A stretch of DNA of 63,279 nucleotides from positions 1 through 63,279 of the forward strand of contig JAAYPT010000012.1 in NCBI GenBank assembly GCA_012519695.1. Direction: 5' to 3'. The stretch comes from Clostridiales bacterium. GTDB taxonomy: Bacteria; Bacillota; Clostridia; Lachnospirales; Lachnospiraceae. Below the pieces are notes generated by a model. That model was not told the DNA's origin. It saw nothing but the letters and a program-made list of their open reading frames with translations, and did no database searches. The translations under genes and the position numbers were made by a program. Below are positions 1 to 7,943 of the stretch, piece by piece. The stretch's first letter is position 1. Each line of letters starts with the position of its first letter.

Positions 1-110
1 CATTCTTAGGAAGTAAGACCCCTTGAAGAGTACAAGGTAGATAGGGCAGAGGTGGAAGTGCAGTAATGCATGGAGCTGACTGTTACTAATCGGTCGAGGG
101 CTTGACCTAG
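1..110 (+). rRNA. rrl: 23S ribosomal RNA, 3' end (partial)
   Basis: The first ~107 bases match the conserved 3' terminus of bacterial 23S rRNA, including the ACTGTTACTAATCGGTCGAG block followed by GGCTTGACC. The gene is cut by the window start. No 5S rRNA gene follows: the next gene is tRNA-Trp, 230 bp on. The exact 3' end (about 107-110) is set by analogy with Bacillus 23S. Confidence 0.93.
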
Positions 111-279
111 AGAACTTAGGGAAATCGAACGAAGTGAAGATTGAGCTTAGTTCGAAGGTCGTTCCGAGGAACTTAATGAAAGCGAGCCAAAGGCGAAGGT
201 TGAATTTAGTGAACGGAACTTCCTTAAGTGGAAATCGGATAATTTCTGTGTGAACTTTTTAAGGTATATGAAAAAGTTG
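111..279 (+). other. Spacer after 23S rRNA with two degenerate repeat units
   Basis: This stretch has no ORF and no recognisable 5S rRNA. It shows internal similarity: ACTTAGGGAAATCG near 115 resembles CTTAAGTGGAAATCG near 225, and GAAGATTGAGCTTAGTTCGAAGG resembles GAAGGTTGAATTTAGTGAACGG in length and order. It may be an rRNA processing spacer or a decayed repeat; which of these cannot be decided here. Confidence 0.4.
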
Positions 280-309
280 TTGACAGGATAAATAAGTTCC
301 ACGTATAAT
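280..309 (+). promoter_or_regulatory. Sigma-A promoter of tRNA-Trp with overlapping palindrome
   Basis: There is a perfect TTGACA at 280-285 and a perfect TATAAT at 304-309 with an 18-bp spacer. The start point would be about 25 bp before the tRNA. A 9-bp perfect inverted repeat, TTCCACGTA (297-305) and TACGTGGAA (312-320), straddles the -10 box and could be an operator or a leader hairpin. Confidence 0.8.
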
Positions 310-343
310 ATTACGTGGAATGTGTCATATATAAATAGAATAA

Positions 344-414
344 AGGGGAATCATACAGCGGCAGTATTGCGGTCTCCAAAACCGTTCACGGGGGTTCGAA
401 TCCCTCTTCCCCTG
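344..414 (+). tRNA. trnW: tRNA-Trp (anticodon CCA)
   Basis: The 71-nt cloverleaf can be folded by eye. The acceptor stem AGGGGAA pairs with TTCCCCT, the D stem ATAC/GTAT encloses a short AGCGGCA loop, and the anticodon stem GCGGT/ACCGT carries the loop CTCCAAA, giving anticodon CCA. The T arm is GGGGG-TTCGAAT-CCCTC. No CCA end is encoded. The D loop is short but keeps GG. It is transcribed alone from the promoter at 280-309 and ends in the terminator at 425. Confidence 0.95.
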
Positions 415-424
415 TTTTAGACTT

Positions 425-458
425 AAACTGAAAGCATTATGCTTTCAGTTTTTTTTGT
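425..458 (+). terminator. Rho-independent terminator after tRNA-Trp
   Basis: The arms AAACTGAAAGC (425-435) and GCTTTCAGTTT (441-451) form an 11-bp stem with loop ATTAT, followed by a run of T. Confidence 0.9.
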
Positions 459-674
459 GTGTAAAAAATGAAAGGAGATTTGGAAAAAGCCTGTAATAAT
501 AATAGACTAAAAGTAGAAAAAATATACAATAAAAATAAGTGTAAAAACAACTAAAATAAACACTATAAATAATAGTTTATTTTAAGCTGAATCAATAAAA
601 GTAAACGTAAAATTAATCTAAAATACAACATATTATACAAAAAGTAACAATGATATACTGTTTACGGCTACTAA

Positions 675-1163
675 AAAGGGGAATTTACCGGACTTTTAGA
701 CAAAGTATATGTAGGCGCAAAAGAAAATAATCTTAAGGTATATTATGTTTCTTATGTAAGCGAATCCAAGGAAAGCCAAGGCGATAAATATATATCACTG
801 TTTTGGGGTGATGCAGGTGCCAATAATTGGAATCAAGCTGTTACGGTAAATACTGCAAAAAATGGAGGAAGTTTTAAAGGAGAAGATATTACTTCAGACG
901 GATATTTTTATGTGGAATATAGTGGCGCAGAAAAACAATTAGAGTTGATTTTGCAAAGTTGGTCAGGAGGAAACGAGTGGGCAAAGGTAAATCCTTGTGA
1001 ATTCGGTTCTGCCAATGGACATTATTTTGTAAAATATAAGTACTCAGATTGTGTTGCAGCATTTGGAACAGCGGATTTTCAGTCAAAATTAGATCAGATT
1101 CATGTAGGTGCAAAAGAAGACTGGATACAGGTTTACTCTGTATGCTATTGTTATCCCAACTAG
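675..1163 (+). pseudogene. C-terminal remnant of a secreted repeat protein
   Basis: A frame open from 675 (just after a TAA at 672) to the stop at 1161-1163 encodes about 162 residues with no plausible start or RBS at its 5' end. The GTG at 912 is internal to the conserved stretch. The peptide holds two copies of a module: LLDKVYVGAKENNLKVYYV near the start and KLDQIHVGAKEDWIQVYSV near the end. It is rich in aromatic and Gly residues, like repeats in secreted carbohydrate-binding or adhesion proteins. The preceding 460-670 is AT-rich and without ORFs. I read this as the surviving tail of a larger extracellular protein. The family is not recognised. Confidence 0.5.
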
Positions 1164-1258
1164 AAATATGAAAAACAGCAGGAATAATTAATATTTACAT
1201 GTAATTATGGATATGCTATGATAAAGGAGTAAATTATAGAAGAAACGGGATGAGGTGT

Positions 1259-1369
1259 ATGTTGGCAATTTTAATCGGAGGAGTAGTTTTAATTGCAGTT
1301 ATTATTGCAGTTGTCGCTTCGGTTGCAGGAGCAGTGGCCGGTATAGTAGACGACGATGCAGAAGAGTAA
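1259..1369 (+). CDS. Small single-span membrane protein (36 aa)
   Basis: ATG at 1259, TAA at 1367-1369. The 36 residues begin with an uninterrupted hydrophobic stretch of about 29 residues (Ile, Val, Ala, Gly) and end in an acidic tail DDDAEE, so a single transmembrane helix with an acidic end is likely. An in-frame ATG at 1250 would add three residues. The GGATGAGG just upstream of 1259 could be its RBS. A strong terminator follows within 25 bp, which supports it as a real transcription unit. The function is unknown; it could be a small membrane peptide or a toxin-like peptide. Confidence 0.5.
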   Translation: MLAILIGGVVLIAVIIAVVASVAGAVAGIVDDDAEE

Positions 1370-1391
1370 AGAAGAGTAAATAAAAAGAAAA

Positions 1392-1448
1392 AGAGACAGA
1401 CGTCATAGGATAAAAAGTGATATTATCCTGTGATGTCTGTCTTTTTTT
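1392..1448 (+). terminator. Rho-independent terminator
   Basis: Long hairpin: AGAGACAGACGTCATAGGATAA (1392-1412) pairs with the 1423-1442 arm ending in GATGTCTGTCT, with two mismatches, then seven T. Confidence 0.85.
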
Positions 1449-1480
1449 GTGCAATAGGAAATTGCGTCCTAGTGCATAAA
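1449..1480 (+). repeat. Dispersed palindromic repeat, copy 1
   Basis: TGCAATAGGA (1450-1459) and TCCTAGTGCA (1467-1476) are inverted arms with one mismatch around AATTGCG. It lies directly after the T-run of the preceding terminator. The bases after it (to about 1500) resemble the second half of the longer copies at 11794 and 23063. Confidence 0.75.
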
Positions 1481-1496
1481 AATGTTTCGTGTTACA

Positions 1497-2807
1497 TTAT
1501 TTTAAGTAAGCATCCTTGGCTGCATTCCACACTTCTTGGAAAGTGGTATTGTGTTCGCGAGCAGCCTTGGCAACGTCATCATATTCAGGCTTGAACTTGT
1601 GTATGCCATATCCGGTGCTGACTTTGATAGTGATAGTTCCAAATGGTGTAGAAACCTTTTCAAAGGAAGCATCTAAAATACGGCGGTAACAAGGATGAAT
1701 TCGAATGCCACGAGTAGTAGTGTGTTCTAAAATCAAACGACTGAAAATGCTTTCCTGTTCCATATTGCAAAGACAAGTTAAAAGAAGCCCGGAACGATTC
1801 TTTTTCATATGAACCGGAGTAGTAAAGACATCCAATGCTCCAGCTTCTAGCAACACATCCATAGTATAGGAGATTGCCTCGGGAGTCATATCATCTAAAT
1901 TGCAGGATAATTCCAAAATCTGGTCCAAGTTGTGAAAACCTTCCGTATAGAAATCCGGATGACTTTCTGAATCAGTAGGTGCCTTTATTGCACTAGAAGG
2001 TGATATATGAGGCAACTGACGTTTCGAAGGAACCGGAAGGATGTCCATATCGCCGAAAAAGATTCTTAAACAATTAGCAGTAGTAAAGTCTTTTGTTCCC
2101 ATGCCGTAACCGGTTTTTTGTACAGTCATTGGTGGCATAGGAAGAAATTGTCTAACAAAATGTTTTAAAAGAGCTGCACCGGTAGGAGTGCATAATTCTC
2201 CTGTAATGGTACCGCTATAAATAGGAATTCCTTGTAAAATTTCAGCAGTGGCAGGAGCCGGAACTGGGAGAACACCATGTGCGCAAGAAACAGTACCACT
2301 TCCTACATGAACAGGAGAGGCTAAAATTTGTTCTGGTGCAAGGCGTTCTAGTAAAATACAGCATCCTACTACATCCATGACAGCGTCTAATGTGCCAACT
2401 TCATGGAAGTGAATTTGTGCAATATCAGTGTGATGGACATAACTTTCTGCATTTCCGATTAAAGTATAGACTTCTTTTGTGTGTTGTTTTACCCAAGAAG
2501 AAACTGCAAGAGAGTCAATTTGTGCCAAAATATCAGAATAGCTTGTATGAGCACCGTGGAAATTATGGGAAGAAGTTTCAGAAAGTGAAGTTTCTTCCAT
2601 TTTTCCGTAGATGGAAACATTCATCTTAGTTCCGTAAATGCCGCATTTTTCGCATGGAGTGGCAGTAACAGAAATATTTTTGGAAAGCAGGTGATTCATA
2701 GTTTCTAAAAAATCTTCTTGTTGTGGAGGTGTTAAAAGTTCATAAAGCGCCCCCATAAGCATATCCCCGGCAGCTCCCATGCTGCAATCAATAAAAAGTG
2801 TTTTCAT
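1497..2807 (-). CDS. larC: Nickel pincer cofactor biosynthesis protein LarC
   Basis: LarC inserts nickel into pyridinium-3,5-bisthiocarboxylic acid mononucleotide to finish the nickel pincer (NPN) cofactor of lactate racemase and related epimerases. The 436-residue product starts MKTLFIDCSMGAAGDMLMGA and carries the typical motifs IHFHEVGTLDAVMDVVG, CTPTGAALLKHF, and ELSCNLDDMTPE, ending YGIHKFKPEYDDVAKAA. In Lactobacillus plantarum the protein is made from two ORFs by programmed frameshift; here both halves form one continuous ORF. It follows larE by 40 bp on the same strand. No larB or larA lies in the window. Confidence 0.93.
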   Translation of the reverse strand: MKTLFIDCSMGAAGDMLMGALYELLTPPQQEDFLETMNHLLSKNISVTATPCEKCGIYGTKMNVSIYGKMEETSLSETSSHNFHGAHTSYSDILAQIDSLAVSSWVKQHTKEVYTLIGNAESYVHHTDIAQIHFHEVGTLDAVMDVVGCCILLERLAPEQILASPVHVGSGTVSCAHGVLPVPAPATAEILQGIPIYSGTITGELCTPTGAALLKHFVRQFLPMPPMTVQKTGYGMGTKDFTTANCLRIFFGDMDILPVPSKRQLPHISPSSAIKAPTDSESHPDFYTEGFHNLDQILELSCNLDDMTPEAISYTMDVLLEAGALDVFTTPVHMKKNRSGLLLTCLCNMEQESIFSRLILEHTTTRGIRIHPCYRRILDASFEKVSTPFGTITIKVSTGYGIHKFKPEYDDVAKAAREHNTTFQEVWNAAKDAYLK

Positions 2808-2847
2808 TTTACATACCTCCTCTATGATAATAAATTATATGTTTTAA

Positions 2848-3597
2848 TTAGTTGTCTCTCGGTACTAAATCCAATAGAACAGTGTCAAAATAAGGCCGAA
2901 ATAAGGAAGTGATAGTTTGGTACTGTTCTATTGTCTGAGAAAACTGTTTACTAGGTAATTGTATTCGTGCTGCATTGTGAAAGATACGGACACGAAAATC
3001 TGTAAAATTAAGGGAAAATAGTATTTTTTCGCATTCTTCTACCCGCTCTAAGTCAGCCTGTTCAATTGGAGTATTTACAGGGATTCTAGTGGCAAGACAT
3101 GCATAAGCAGGCTTGTCATGAGTAAAGAGTCCAAGTTCTTTTGAATGTTGGCGAATCTGGGTTTTGGTAAGATTACAGAGTCTTAAAGGAGAATACACTT
3201 GTAATTCTGCAAGAGCACGCATGCCAGGTCGGTCAGCTGCATTATCAGAGGCATTTGTTCCATCTAATAATGTAGTATATCCATCTTTTTGAGCTGCTGC
3301 TAAAATATTGGAAAAAATCTCTTGTTTACAATAATAGCAACGAAGAGAATCATTTCTAACAACGTCTGGATTTTGACAGACATTTAATGACAAAACGGTG
3401 AGCGGAATGTGATACTGCGTACAAAATCTTTGTGCATCTTCCAATTCAAAAGCGGGTTGAAAAGCAGTATTCATATAATAAGCATGAACATCTGTTGCAT
3501 ACTGGGAGGCTTGATAAAGTAAGTAAGAGGAATCACAACCACCAGAAAATGCAATGGCTACGGAAGGATGTTCATTAAAAAAAGTTTCTAAGTTCAT
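2848..3597 (-). CDS. larE: ATP-dependent sacrificial sulfur transferase LarE
   Basis: LarE is an adenylating PP-loop enzyme that gives the sulfur of its own cysteine to the NPN cofactor precursor. The PP-loop AIAFSGGCDSSYL is seen near residue 20, and the conserved PAYACLATRIP segment holds the Cys at the position of the sacrificial residue of L. plantarum LarE. I chose ATG at 3597 (MNLETFF) because AAAGGA lies 8-10 bp upstream; an in-frame GTG at 3624 has no RBS. It is the first gene of a larE-larC operon on the minus strand with a promoter at 3664-3692. Confidence 0.92.
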   Translation of the reverse strand: MNLETFFNEHPSVAIAFSGGCDSSYLLYQASQYATDVHAYYMNTAFQPAFELEDAQRFCTQYHIPLTVLSLNVCQNPDVVRNDSLRCYYCKQEIFSNILAAAQKDGYTTLLDGTNASDNAADRPGMRALAELQVYSPLRLCNLTKTQIRQHSKELGLFTHDKPAYACLATRIPVNTPIEQADLERVEECEKILFSLNFTDFRVRIFHNAARIQLPSKQFSQTIEQYQTITSLFRPYFDTVLLDLVPRDN

Positions 3598-3663
3598 AAT
3601 AAAATTCCTTTCTATTTGAGCCACTTATATTTTAACAGCATATAGTATTTTATGATAAGAAAT

Positions 3664-3692
3664 ATTATAGATTCTTATTATGAAATAGTCAA
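3664..3692 (-). promoter_or_regulatory. Sigma-A promoter of larE-larC
   Basis: Read on the minus strand: TTGACT (3692-3687), 17-bp spacer, TATAAT (3669-3664). It lies 67 bp upstream of the larE start. The 3598-3978 intergenic stretch otherwise holds AT-rich DNA and the divergent promoter at 3906. Confidence 0.75.
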
Positions 3693-3905
3693 GAAATGGA
3701 AAATTATAAAAAATACAAAATTGTATAAATGAATAAAAACATGGCAAAAATAAAAAAAAAACAAATCATTTTGACGATAAAAATAGGAATATTTCTCAAT
3801 AAGGTGTGAAAAGTGAAATGTTTCTACGACAAAAAGTGTATAGTATTTACTTAAAAAACAGTAAAAATTAGCACGTTACCATGGTAAAATTTACCGCAGA
3901 AAAGT

Positions 3906-3933
3906 TGACAAAATGAAAAAAGATGCTATAATC
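3906..3933 (+). promoter_or_regulatory. Sigma-A promoter of the HPr-like gene
   Basis: TTGACA at 3906-3911, 16-bp spacer, TATAAT at 3928-3933, about 45 bp before the start codon. Confidence 0.8.
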
Positions 3934-3978
3934 CCTATTGTTTAGTTTGATGGGGGCATGTAGAAAGGATTGAAGAAA

Positions 3979-4206
3979 ATGAATGAAAGAATCATTAAAC
4001 TGACAGATGCAGAAGAAGTGCAAGATTTTGTGCGTGCAGCTGGGAACTGTGACTTCGACATTGACATATCCTATCAGCGTATTGTAATTGATGCAAAGTC
4101 AATTTTAGGAGTTATGGGACTTGGAATGTCTAAGGAATTAACTGTAAAATATGGCGGAGAAGATTTGGAGTTTGAAAACGTATTGAGTAAGTACAGTGTA
4201 GCTTAA
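3979..4206 (+). CDS. HPr-like protein lacking the active-site histidine
   Basis: This 75-residue protein has the size and fold signature of the PTS phosphocarrier HPr: the segment DAKSILGVMGLGMSKE corresponds to the region around HPr Ser46, and a C-terminal beta strand ELTVKYGGED follows. The His15 region (GLHARPA in true HPr) reads FVRAAGNCDFDI and has no His, so it cannot take phosphate from Enzyme I at that site. ATG 3979 is preferred over the TTG at 3970 because AAAGGA (3964-3969) is then spaced correctly. It is a single-gene unit with its own promoter and terminator. A regulatory or structural role is inferred. Confidence 0.75.
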   Translation: MNERIIKLTDAEEVQDFVRAAGNCDFDIDISYQRIVIDAKSILGVMGLGMSKELTVKYGGEDLEFENVLSKYSVA

Positions 4207-4236
4207 ATTAGGACATGTAAAGATAGACAAGAGAAG

Positions 4237-4271
4237 AAAAGATGCATAATATATTATTATGCATCTTTTTT
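4237..4271 (+). terminator. Rho-independent terminator
   Basis: AAAAGATGCATAAT (4237-4250) pairs with ATTATGCATCTTTT (4256-4269) and continues into T's. Confidence 0.88.
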
Positions 4272-4321
4272 GTATTATAGTTAGTGCATAGAAATAAAAA
4301 AGAGAAGTACGAGGATAAGGA

Positions 4322-6661
4322 ATGGAACAAATCAAGATTTCGGTAAGGAATCTGGTGGAATTTGTCCTGCGGTCAGGTGATATTGATAATCGTAGAGGAA
4401 AAAGCGGTCAGAAAGAAGCGATGCAGGAAGGTAGCAGGATTCACCGCAAAATTCAACGAAGAATGGGGGCTTCTTATCAACCGGAAGTTCCTTTAAAGAT
4501 AGAATTGCAGAAGGAAAAATATCAGCTGCTAATCGAAGGAAGAGCAGACGGTATTATAATAGAAGAAACAGGAGTCACCATTGACGAAATAAAGGGTGTT
4601 TATATGGATGTACAGGCACTTGAGGCACCAATAGAAGTACATTTGGCGCAGGCAAAGTGTTATGCTTACATTTTTGCAAAGCAACAGGAATTAGAGGAAA
4701 TTCGTGTACAGATGACATATTGCAACCTGGATACAGAAGAAATTCGCAGATTTCAACAGGGTTATTCCTTTGAAGAAATCAGAGAATGGTTTGAAATGGT
4801 GGTAGGCTTATATGAAAAATGGGCAAATTTTCAGTATGAAGCAAGAATAGAGCGAAATACATCCATTGAAAAACTGGAGTTTCCCTATCCATATCGAGAA
4901 GGACAAAAAGAACTTGCGGCTGGAGTATATCGTACCATCAATCGGGAGAAAAATCTTTTTATTCAGGCACCAACAGGAACAGGAAAGACCATTACTACAG
5001 TTTTTCCGGCAGTAAAGGCAGTAGGGGAAGAGTTGGCAGATAAAATATTTTATTTGACAGCGAAAACCATTACCAGAACAGTTGCAAAAGAAACTTTTGA
5101 TTTACTTCGAAAACAGGGATATCTGGGACGAGTTATTACCATTACTGCAAAAGAAAAGTTATGTATGTGTGAAGAAATGGATTGTAATCCGGTGCACTGT
5201 CCTTACGCAGAAGGACATTATGATCGTGTAAATGATGCAGTATTTGATTTGATTCAAACAGAACGTGATATTACTAGAGAAGTTTTGATTCAGCAGGCGG
5301 AAAAGTTTCGGGTGTGTCCATTTGAATTATGTTTAGATACTACCTTATGGGTGGATGATATTATTTGTGATTATAACTATGTGTTTGACCCGAATGTGTA
5401 TTTGAAACGATTTTTTGCAGAGGGAGTAAAGGGGGAATATTTATTTTTAATTGATGAGGCACATAATCTGGTAGAACGTGGCAGGGAAATGTATAGTGCA
5501 GTTCTTTATAAGGAAGACTTTCTAAAAATAAAGAAGATTATGAAGGAGCATAGTAGAAAATGCGTAAAGGCATTGGAAAAGTGCAATAGTCATTTGTTGG
5601 AATTGAAACGACAGTGCGACAATTATGAGATATTGGACAATCTGGGGGCATTCGTTTTTTTACTGATGCAATTAGGAGCAGCATTAGAAGAGTTTTTCTT
5701 AAAGGATATTTCTTTCCCGGAGAAAAAAGAAGTACAGGAGTTTTATTTAGAGTTGCGCCATTTCCTAAATATGTATGAGCGAGTGGATGAAAATTATGTT
5801 GTATATACGGAACATGAAGCCGATGGAAGATTTAAGGTAAAACTTTATTGTGTGGATACAGCGGTGAATTTGCAGGAATGTTTGGATAAGGGAAGAAGTA
5901 CAATCTTTTTTTCGGCAACATTATTACCGATTCAGTATTATAAGAAACTATTGAGTACCAAAGAGGATAATTATGCAGTGTATGCAAAAACGGTGTTTTC
6001 AAAGGAACAGCGTTTATTGGTAATTGGTACAGATGTAAGCAGTAAATATACCAGAAGGAATGAACGGGAATTTACTAAAATAGCTCGTTATATTTACGAA
6101 ACAGCCCAGGGAAGAAAAGGAAACTATATGGCATTTTTTCCTTCTTATAAAATGATGGGGCAGGTATTGGAAAAATTTTATGCTCTGAATTTGGGAGAAA
6201 TGGACTGTGTTGTACAGGAAAGTGGTATGCGGGAACAGGAAAGAGAAGAATTTCTGGAAGCATTCCGTATGGAAAGAGAAAATACGCTAGTAGGATTTTG
6301 CGTTATGGGTGGAATTTTTTCAGAGGGAATTGACTTGAAAAATGAGGCACTGATAGGAGCAGTAATTGTGGGAACGGGCTTACCGCAAATCAGTAATGAG
6401 CGGGAAATATTGAAAAATTATTATGATAAGCGTTATGGAGAAGGATTTGACTATGCCTTTCGGTATCCGGGGATGAATAAGGTACTGCAATCAGCAGGAA
6501 GAGTTATTAGAACGGTAGAGGATAAGGGAGTCATTGTTTTATTGGATGAGCGTTTTTTACAACGGGAATATCTGGGCATGTTTCCAAGAGAATGGGCAGA
6601 TTATGAGAAAGTAACAGTAGAAAATGTACAGGAAAGAGTAAAAAAATTCTGGAGTAACTGA
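4322..6661 (+). CDS. XPD/DinG-family helicase with PD-(D/E)XK-like N-terminus
   Basis: The 779-residue superfamily 2 DNA helicase has a Walker A APTGTGKTITT near residue 217 and a DEAH box LIDEAHNL near residue 378. An iron-sulfur-type cysteine cluster (CMCEEMDCNPVHC and later VCPFELC) lies between them, as in XPD/Rad3/DinG. The helicase C domain includes GIFSEGIDLK and QSAGRVIRT. Residues 1-165 look like a Cas4/RecB-type nuclease fold: EGSRIHRKIQRR, GRADG, then IDEIKG (D...ExK). The family acts in DNA repair or structure resolution. The gene stands alone with GAGG seven bases before the ATG. Confidence 0.87.
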   Translation: MEQIKISVRNLVEFVLRSGDIDNRRGKSGQKEAMQEGSRIHRKIQRRMGASYQPEVPLKIELQKEKYQLLIEGRADGIIIEETGVTIDEIKGVYMDVQALEAPIEVHLAQAKCYAYIFAKQQELEEIRVQMTYCNLDTEEIRRFQQGYSFEEIREWFEMVVGLYEKWANFQYEARIERNTSIEKLEFPYPYREGQKELAAGVYRTINREKNLFIQAPTGTGKTITTVFPAVKAVGEELADKIFYLTAKTITRTVAKETFDLLRKQGYLGRVITITAKEKLCMCEEMDCNPVHCPYAEGHYDRVNDAVFDLIQTERDITREVLIQQAEKFRVCPFELCLDTTLWVDDIICDYNYVFDPNVYLKRFFAEGVKGEYLFLIDEAHNLVERGREMYSAVLYKEDFLKIKKIMKEHSRKCVKALEKCNSHLLELKRQCDNYEILDNLGAFVFLLMQLGAALEEFFLKDISFPEKKEVQEFYLELRHFLNMYERVDENYVVYTEHEADGRFKVKLYCVDTAVNLQECLDKGRSTIFFSATLLPIQYYKKLLSTKEDNYAVYAKTVFSKEQRLLVIGTDVSSKYTRRNEREFTKIARYIYETAQGRKGNYMAFFPSYKMMGQVLEKFYALNLGEMDCVVQESGMREQEREEFLEAFRMERENTLVGFCVMGGIFSEGIDLKNEALIGAVIVGTGLPQISNEREILKNYYDKRYGEGFDYAFRYPGMNKVLQSAGRVIRTVEDKGVIVLLDERFLQREYLGMFPREWADYEKVTVENVQERVKKFWSN

Positions 6662-6680
6662 TAGGTTACTCCAGAATTTT
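6643..6680. terminator. Bidirectional terminator between helicase and lysR
   Basis: AAAATTCTGGAGTAAC (6643-6658) and GTTACTCCAGAATTTT (6665-6680) form a perfect 16-bp stem with loop TGATAG. A/T runs on both sides let it serve the two convergent genes; the loop contains the helicase stop codon. Confidence 0.88.
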
Positions 6681-7569
6681 ATGCATTTACATTTGGTAAA
6701 AGTTTTAGAAATTCTTCGGTAGAAGCAGAAACCGGAAGAATTGGATTAATAGCAGCTACCAATTGACGTTCCGGTAGTTTTTCTTTGGTTTGCAGTACAT
6801 ATAATTCCGGTGTGTCTCTGGAAAGACAATAATCCGGAATAAAGGCGATTCCAAGACCAATTTTGGCAAGGTCAATAAGCAAGTCATTACTACTTAGTTC
6901 TACTTCCGGAATCAGTTCTAACTGATGTTGAAGGAAAATATTGTGAAGAAATTCACTGGTAGTACTTTTTCGATCCAACATCAAAATAGGATATTGATTT
7001 AATTCGGAAAAAGGAATTTCCTGTTGTCTTAAGTTAAAGTAGGCAGGATTAGCAATAAACACATCTCGGAAAGTGGATACGGTTTTTTGTACATATGAAC
7101 CATTGAGATGGGAATTAGGGTAGTTGGTTACAATCAAATCCACTTTGCCTTGTTCTAGTAAATCAACACAATTTAAAGAAGTAGCATTTGTTACTTTAAT
7201 AGGAACGTTTGGAAACTTCTTGTGAAACTGTTTGATATAAGGAACAAGAAAATAACGACAGATAGTGTCACTGGCACCGATATGAAGCTGACCAAGTCCA
7301 AGGGTATTGGCATCCAGTAGCTGGTTTTCTCCACGTTGAATCAGATTCATAGCCGGTTCAATGTGTTTTAGTAAAATCTGACCGGCAGGGGTTAACTGTA
7401 CTTTCTTGGTACTGCGGATAAATAGTGGTTGTTCTAACTTCTTTTCCAAGGTCTTAATAGACTGGCTTACCGCAGATTGTGAAATAAAGAGCTTCTTGGA
7501 GGCTTCAGAAAAGCTTAGGGAAGAAGCTACATAGTAAAAAACTTTATATAACTCGTAGTTAATATCCAT
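6679..7569 (-). CDS. LysR-family transcriptional regulator
   Basis: This 296-residue protein has an N-terminal winged HTH (YKVFYYVASSLSFSEASKKL, then ISQSAVSQSIKTLEK) and a C-terminal substrate-binding domain, the normal LysR length. ATG 7569 (MDINYEL) is preferred to ATG 7575, because the GAGGG is only correctly spaced for the inner start. It is divergent from purL across a 374-bp AT-rich gap. LysR proteins usually control the divergent gene and themselves, but the ligand and targets here are unknown. Confidence 0.9.
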   Translation of the reverse strand: MDINYELYKVFYYVASSLSFSEASKKLFISQSAVSQSIKTLEKKLEQPLFIRSTKKVQLTPAGQILLKHIEPAMNLIQRGENQLLDANTLGLGQLHIGASDTICRYFLVPYIKQFHKKFPNVPIKVTNATSLNCVDLLEQGKVDLIVTNYPNSHLNGSYVQKTVSTFRDVFIANPAYFNLRQQEIPFSELNQYPILMLDRKSTTSEFLHNIFLQHQLELIPEVELSSNDLLIDLAKIGLGIAFIPDYCLSRDTPELYVLQTKEKLPERQLVAAINPILPVSASTEEFLKLLPNVNA

Positions 7570-7943
7570 GGACATCCCTCTTTTATTAATAATTATATAA
7601 TATAGCTATAATAATTATAAGTGGAAATTATAAGTATGTCAATTAGGATTCCTGCTAATAAATATGCGGCAAAAATGAAACAATACTTATAAATGAAATT
7701 AAATATATTAATTATACTAATTATATGTGTGTATGATATAATGAATGCAAGTGAGAGGAACATGCTTGTGTGTTCAACGAACGACGAAATTATGGAGTGA
7801 TAAAATCACGATATAATGAGCGTAGCAATAAGCGGTGAAAAATCTAAGAATGTCAGTTTTCATGTTTGTAGGAAAAATGGTGGACTGGATTTTGGTACGG
7901 CTAAGTAGATTTGTTTTATTTTATATTATTTCAGGAGGTATTT
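7570..7943 (+). promoter_or_regulatory. Divergent lysR/purL intergenic region with long purL leader
   Basis: The lysR-proximal part is nearly pure A+T and includes the dyad TATAGCTATA near 7605, a possible LysR site. A -10-like TATAAT lies at about 7736-7741 with a weak -35. The following ~200-nt leader includes a small hairpin, GTGAT-AAA-ATCAC (about 7796-7810), flanked by ATTAT/ATAAT. No purine, PRPP or ZTP riboswitch consensus was recognised. The purL RBS AGGAGG is at about 7933-7938. Confidence 0.4.

Noticed and set aside
1497-2807. Programmed frameshift in larC as in Lactobacillus
   Set aside because: The reading frame is continuous through both halves, so no shift is needed.
7576-7943. 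Possible purine riboswitch before purL
   Set aside because: No conserved loop motifs of the purine, PRPP or ZTP classes could be found; only short hairpins are present.
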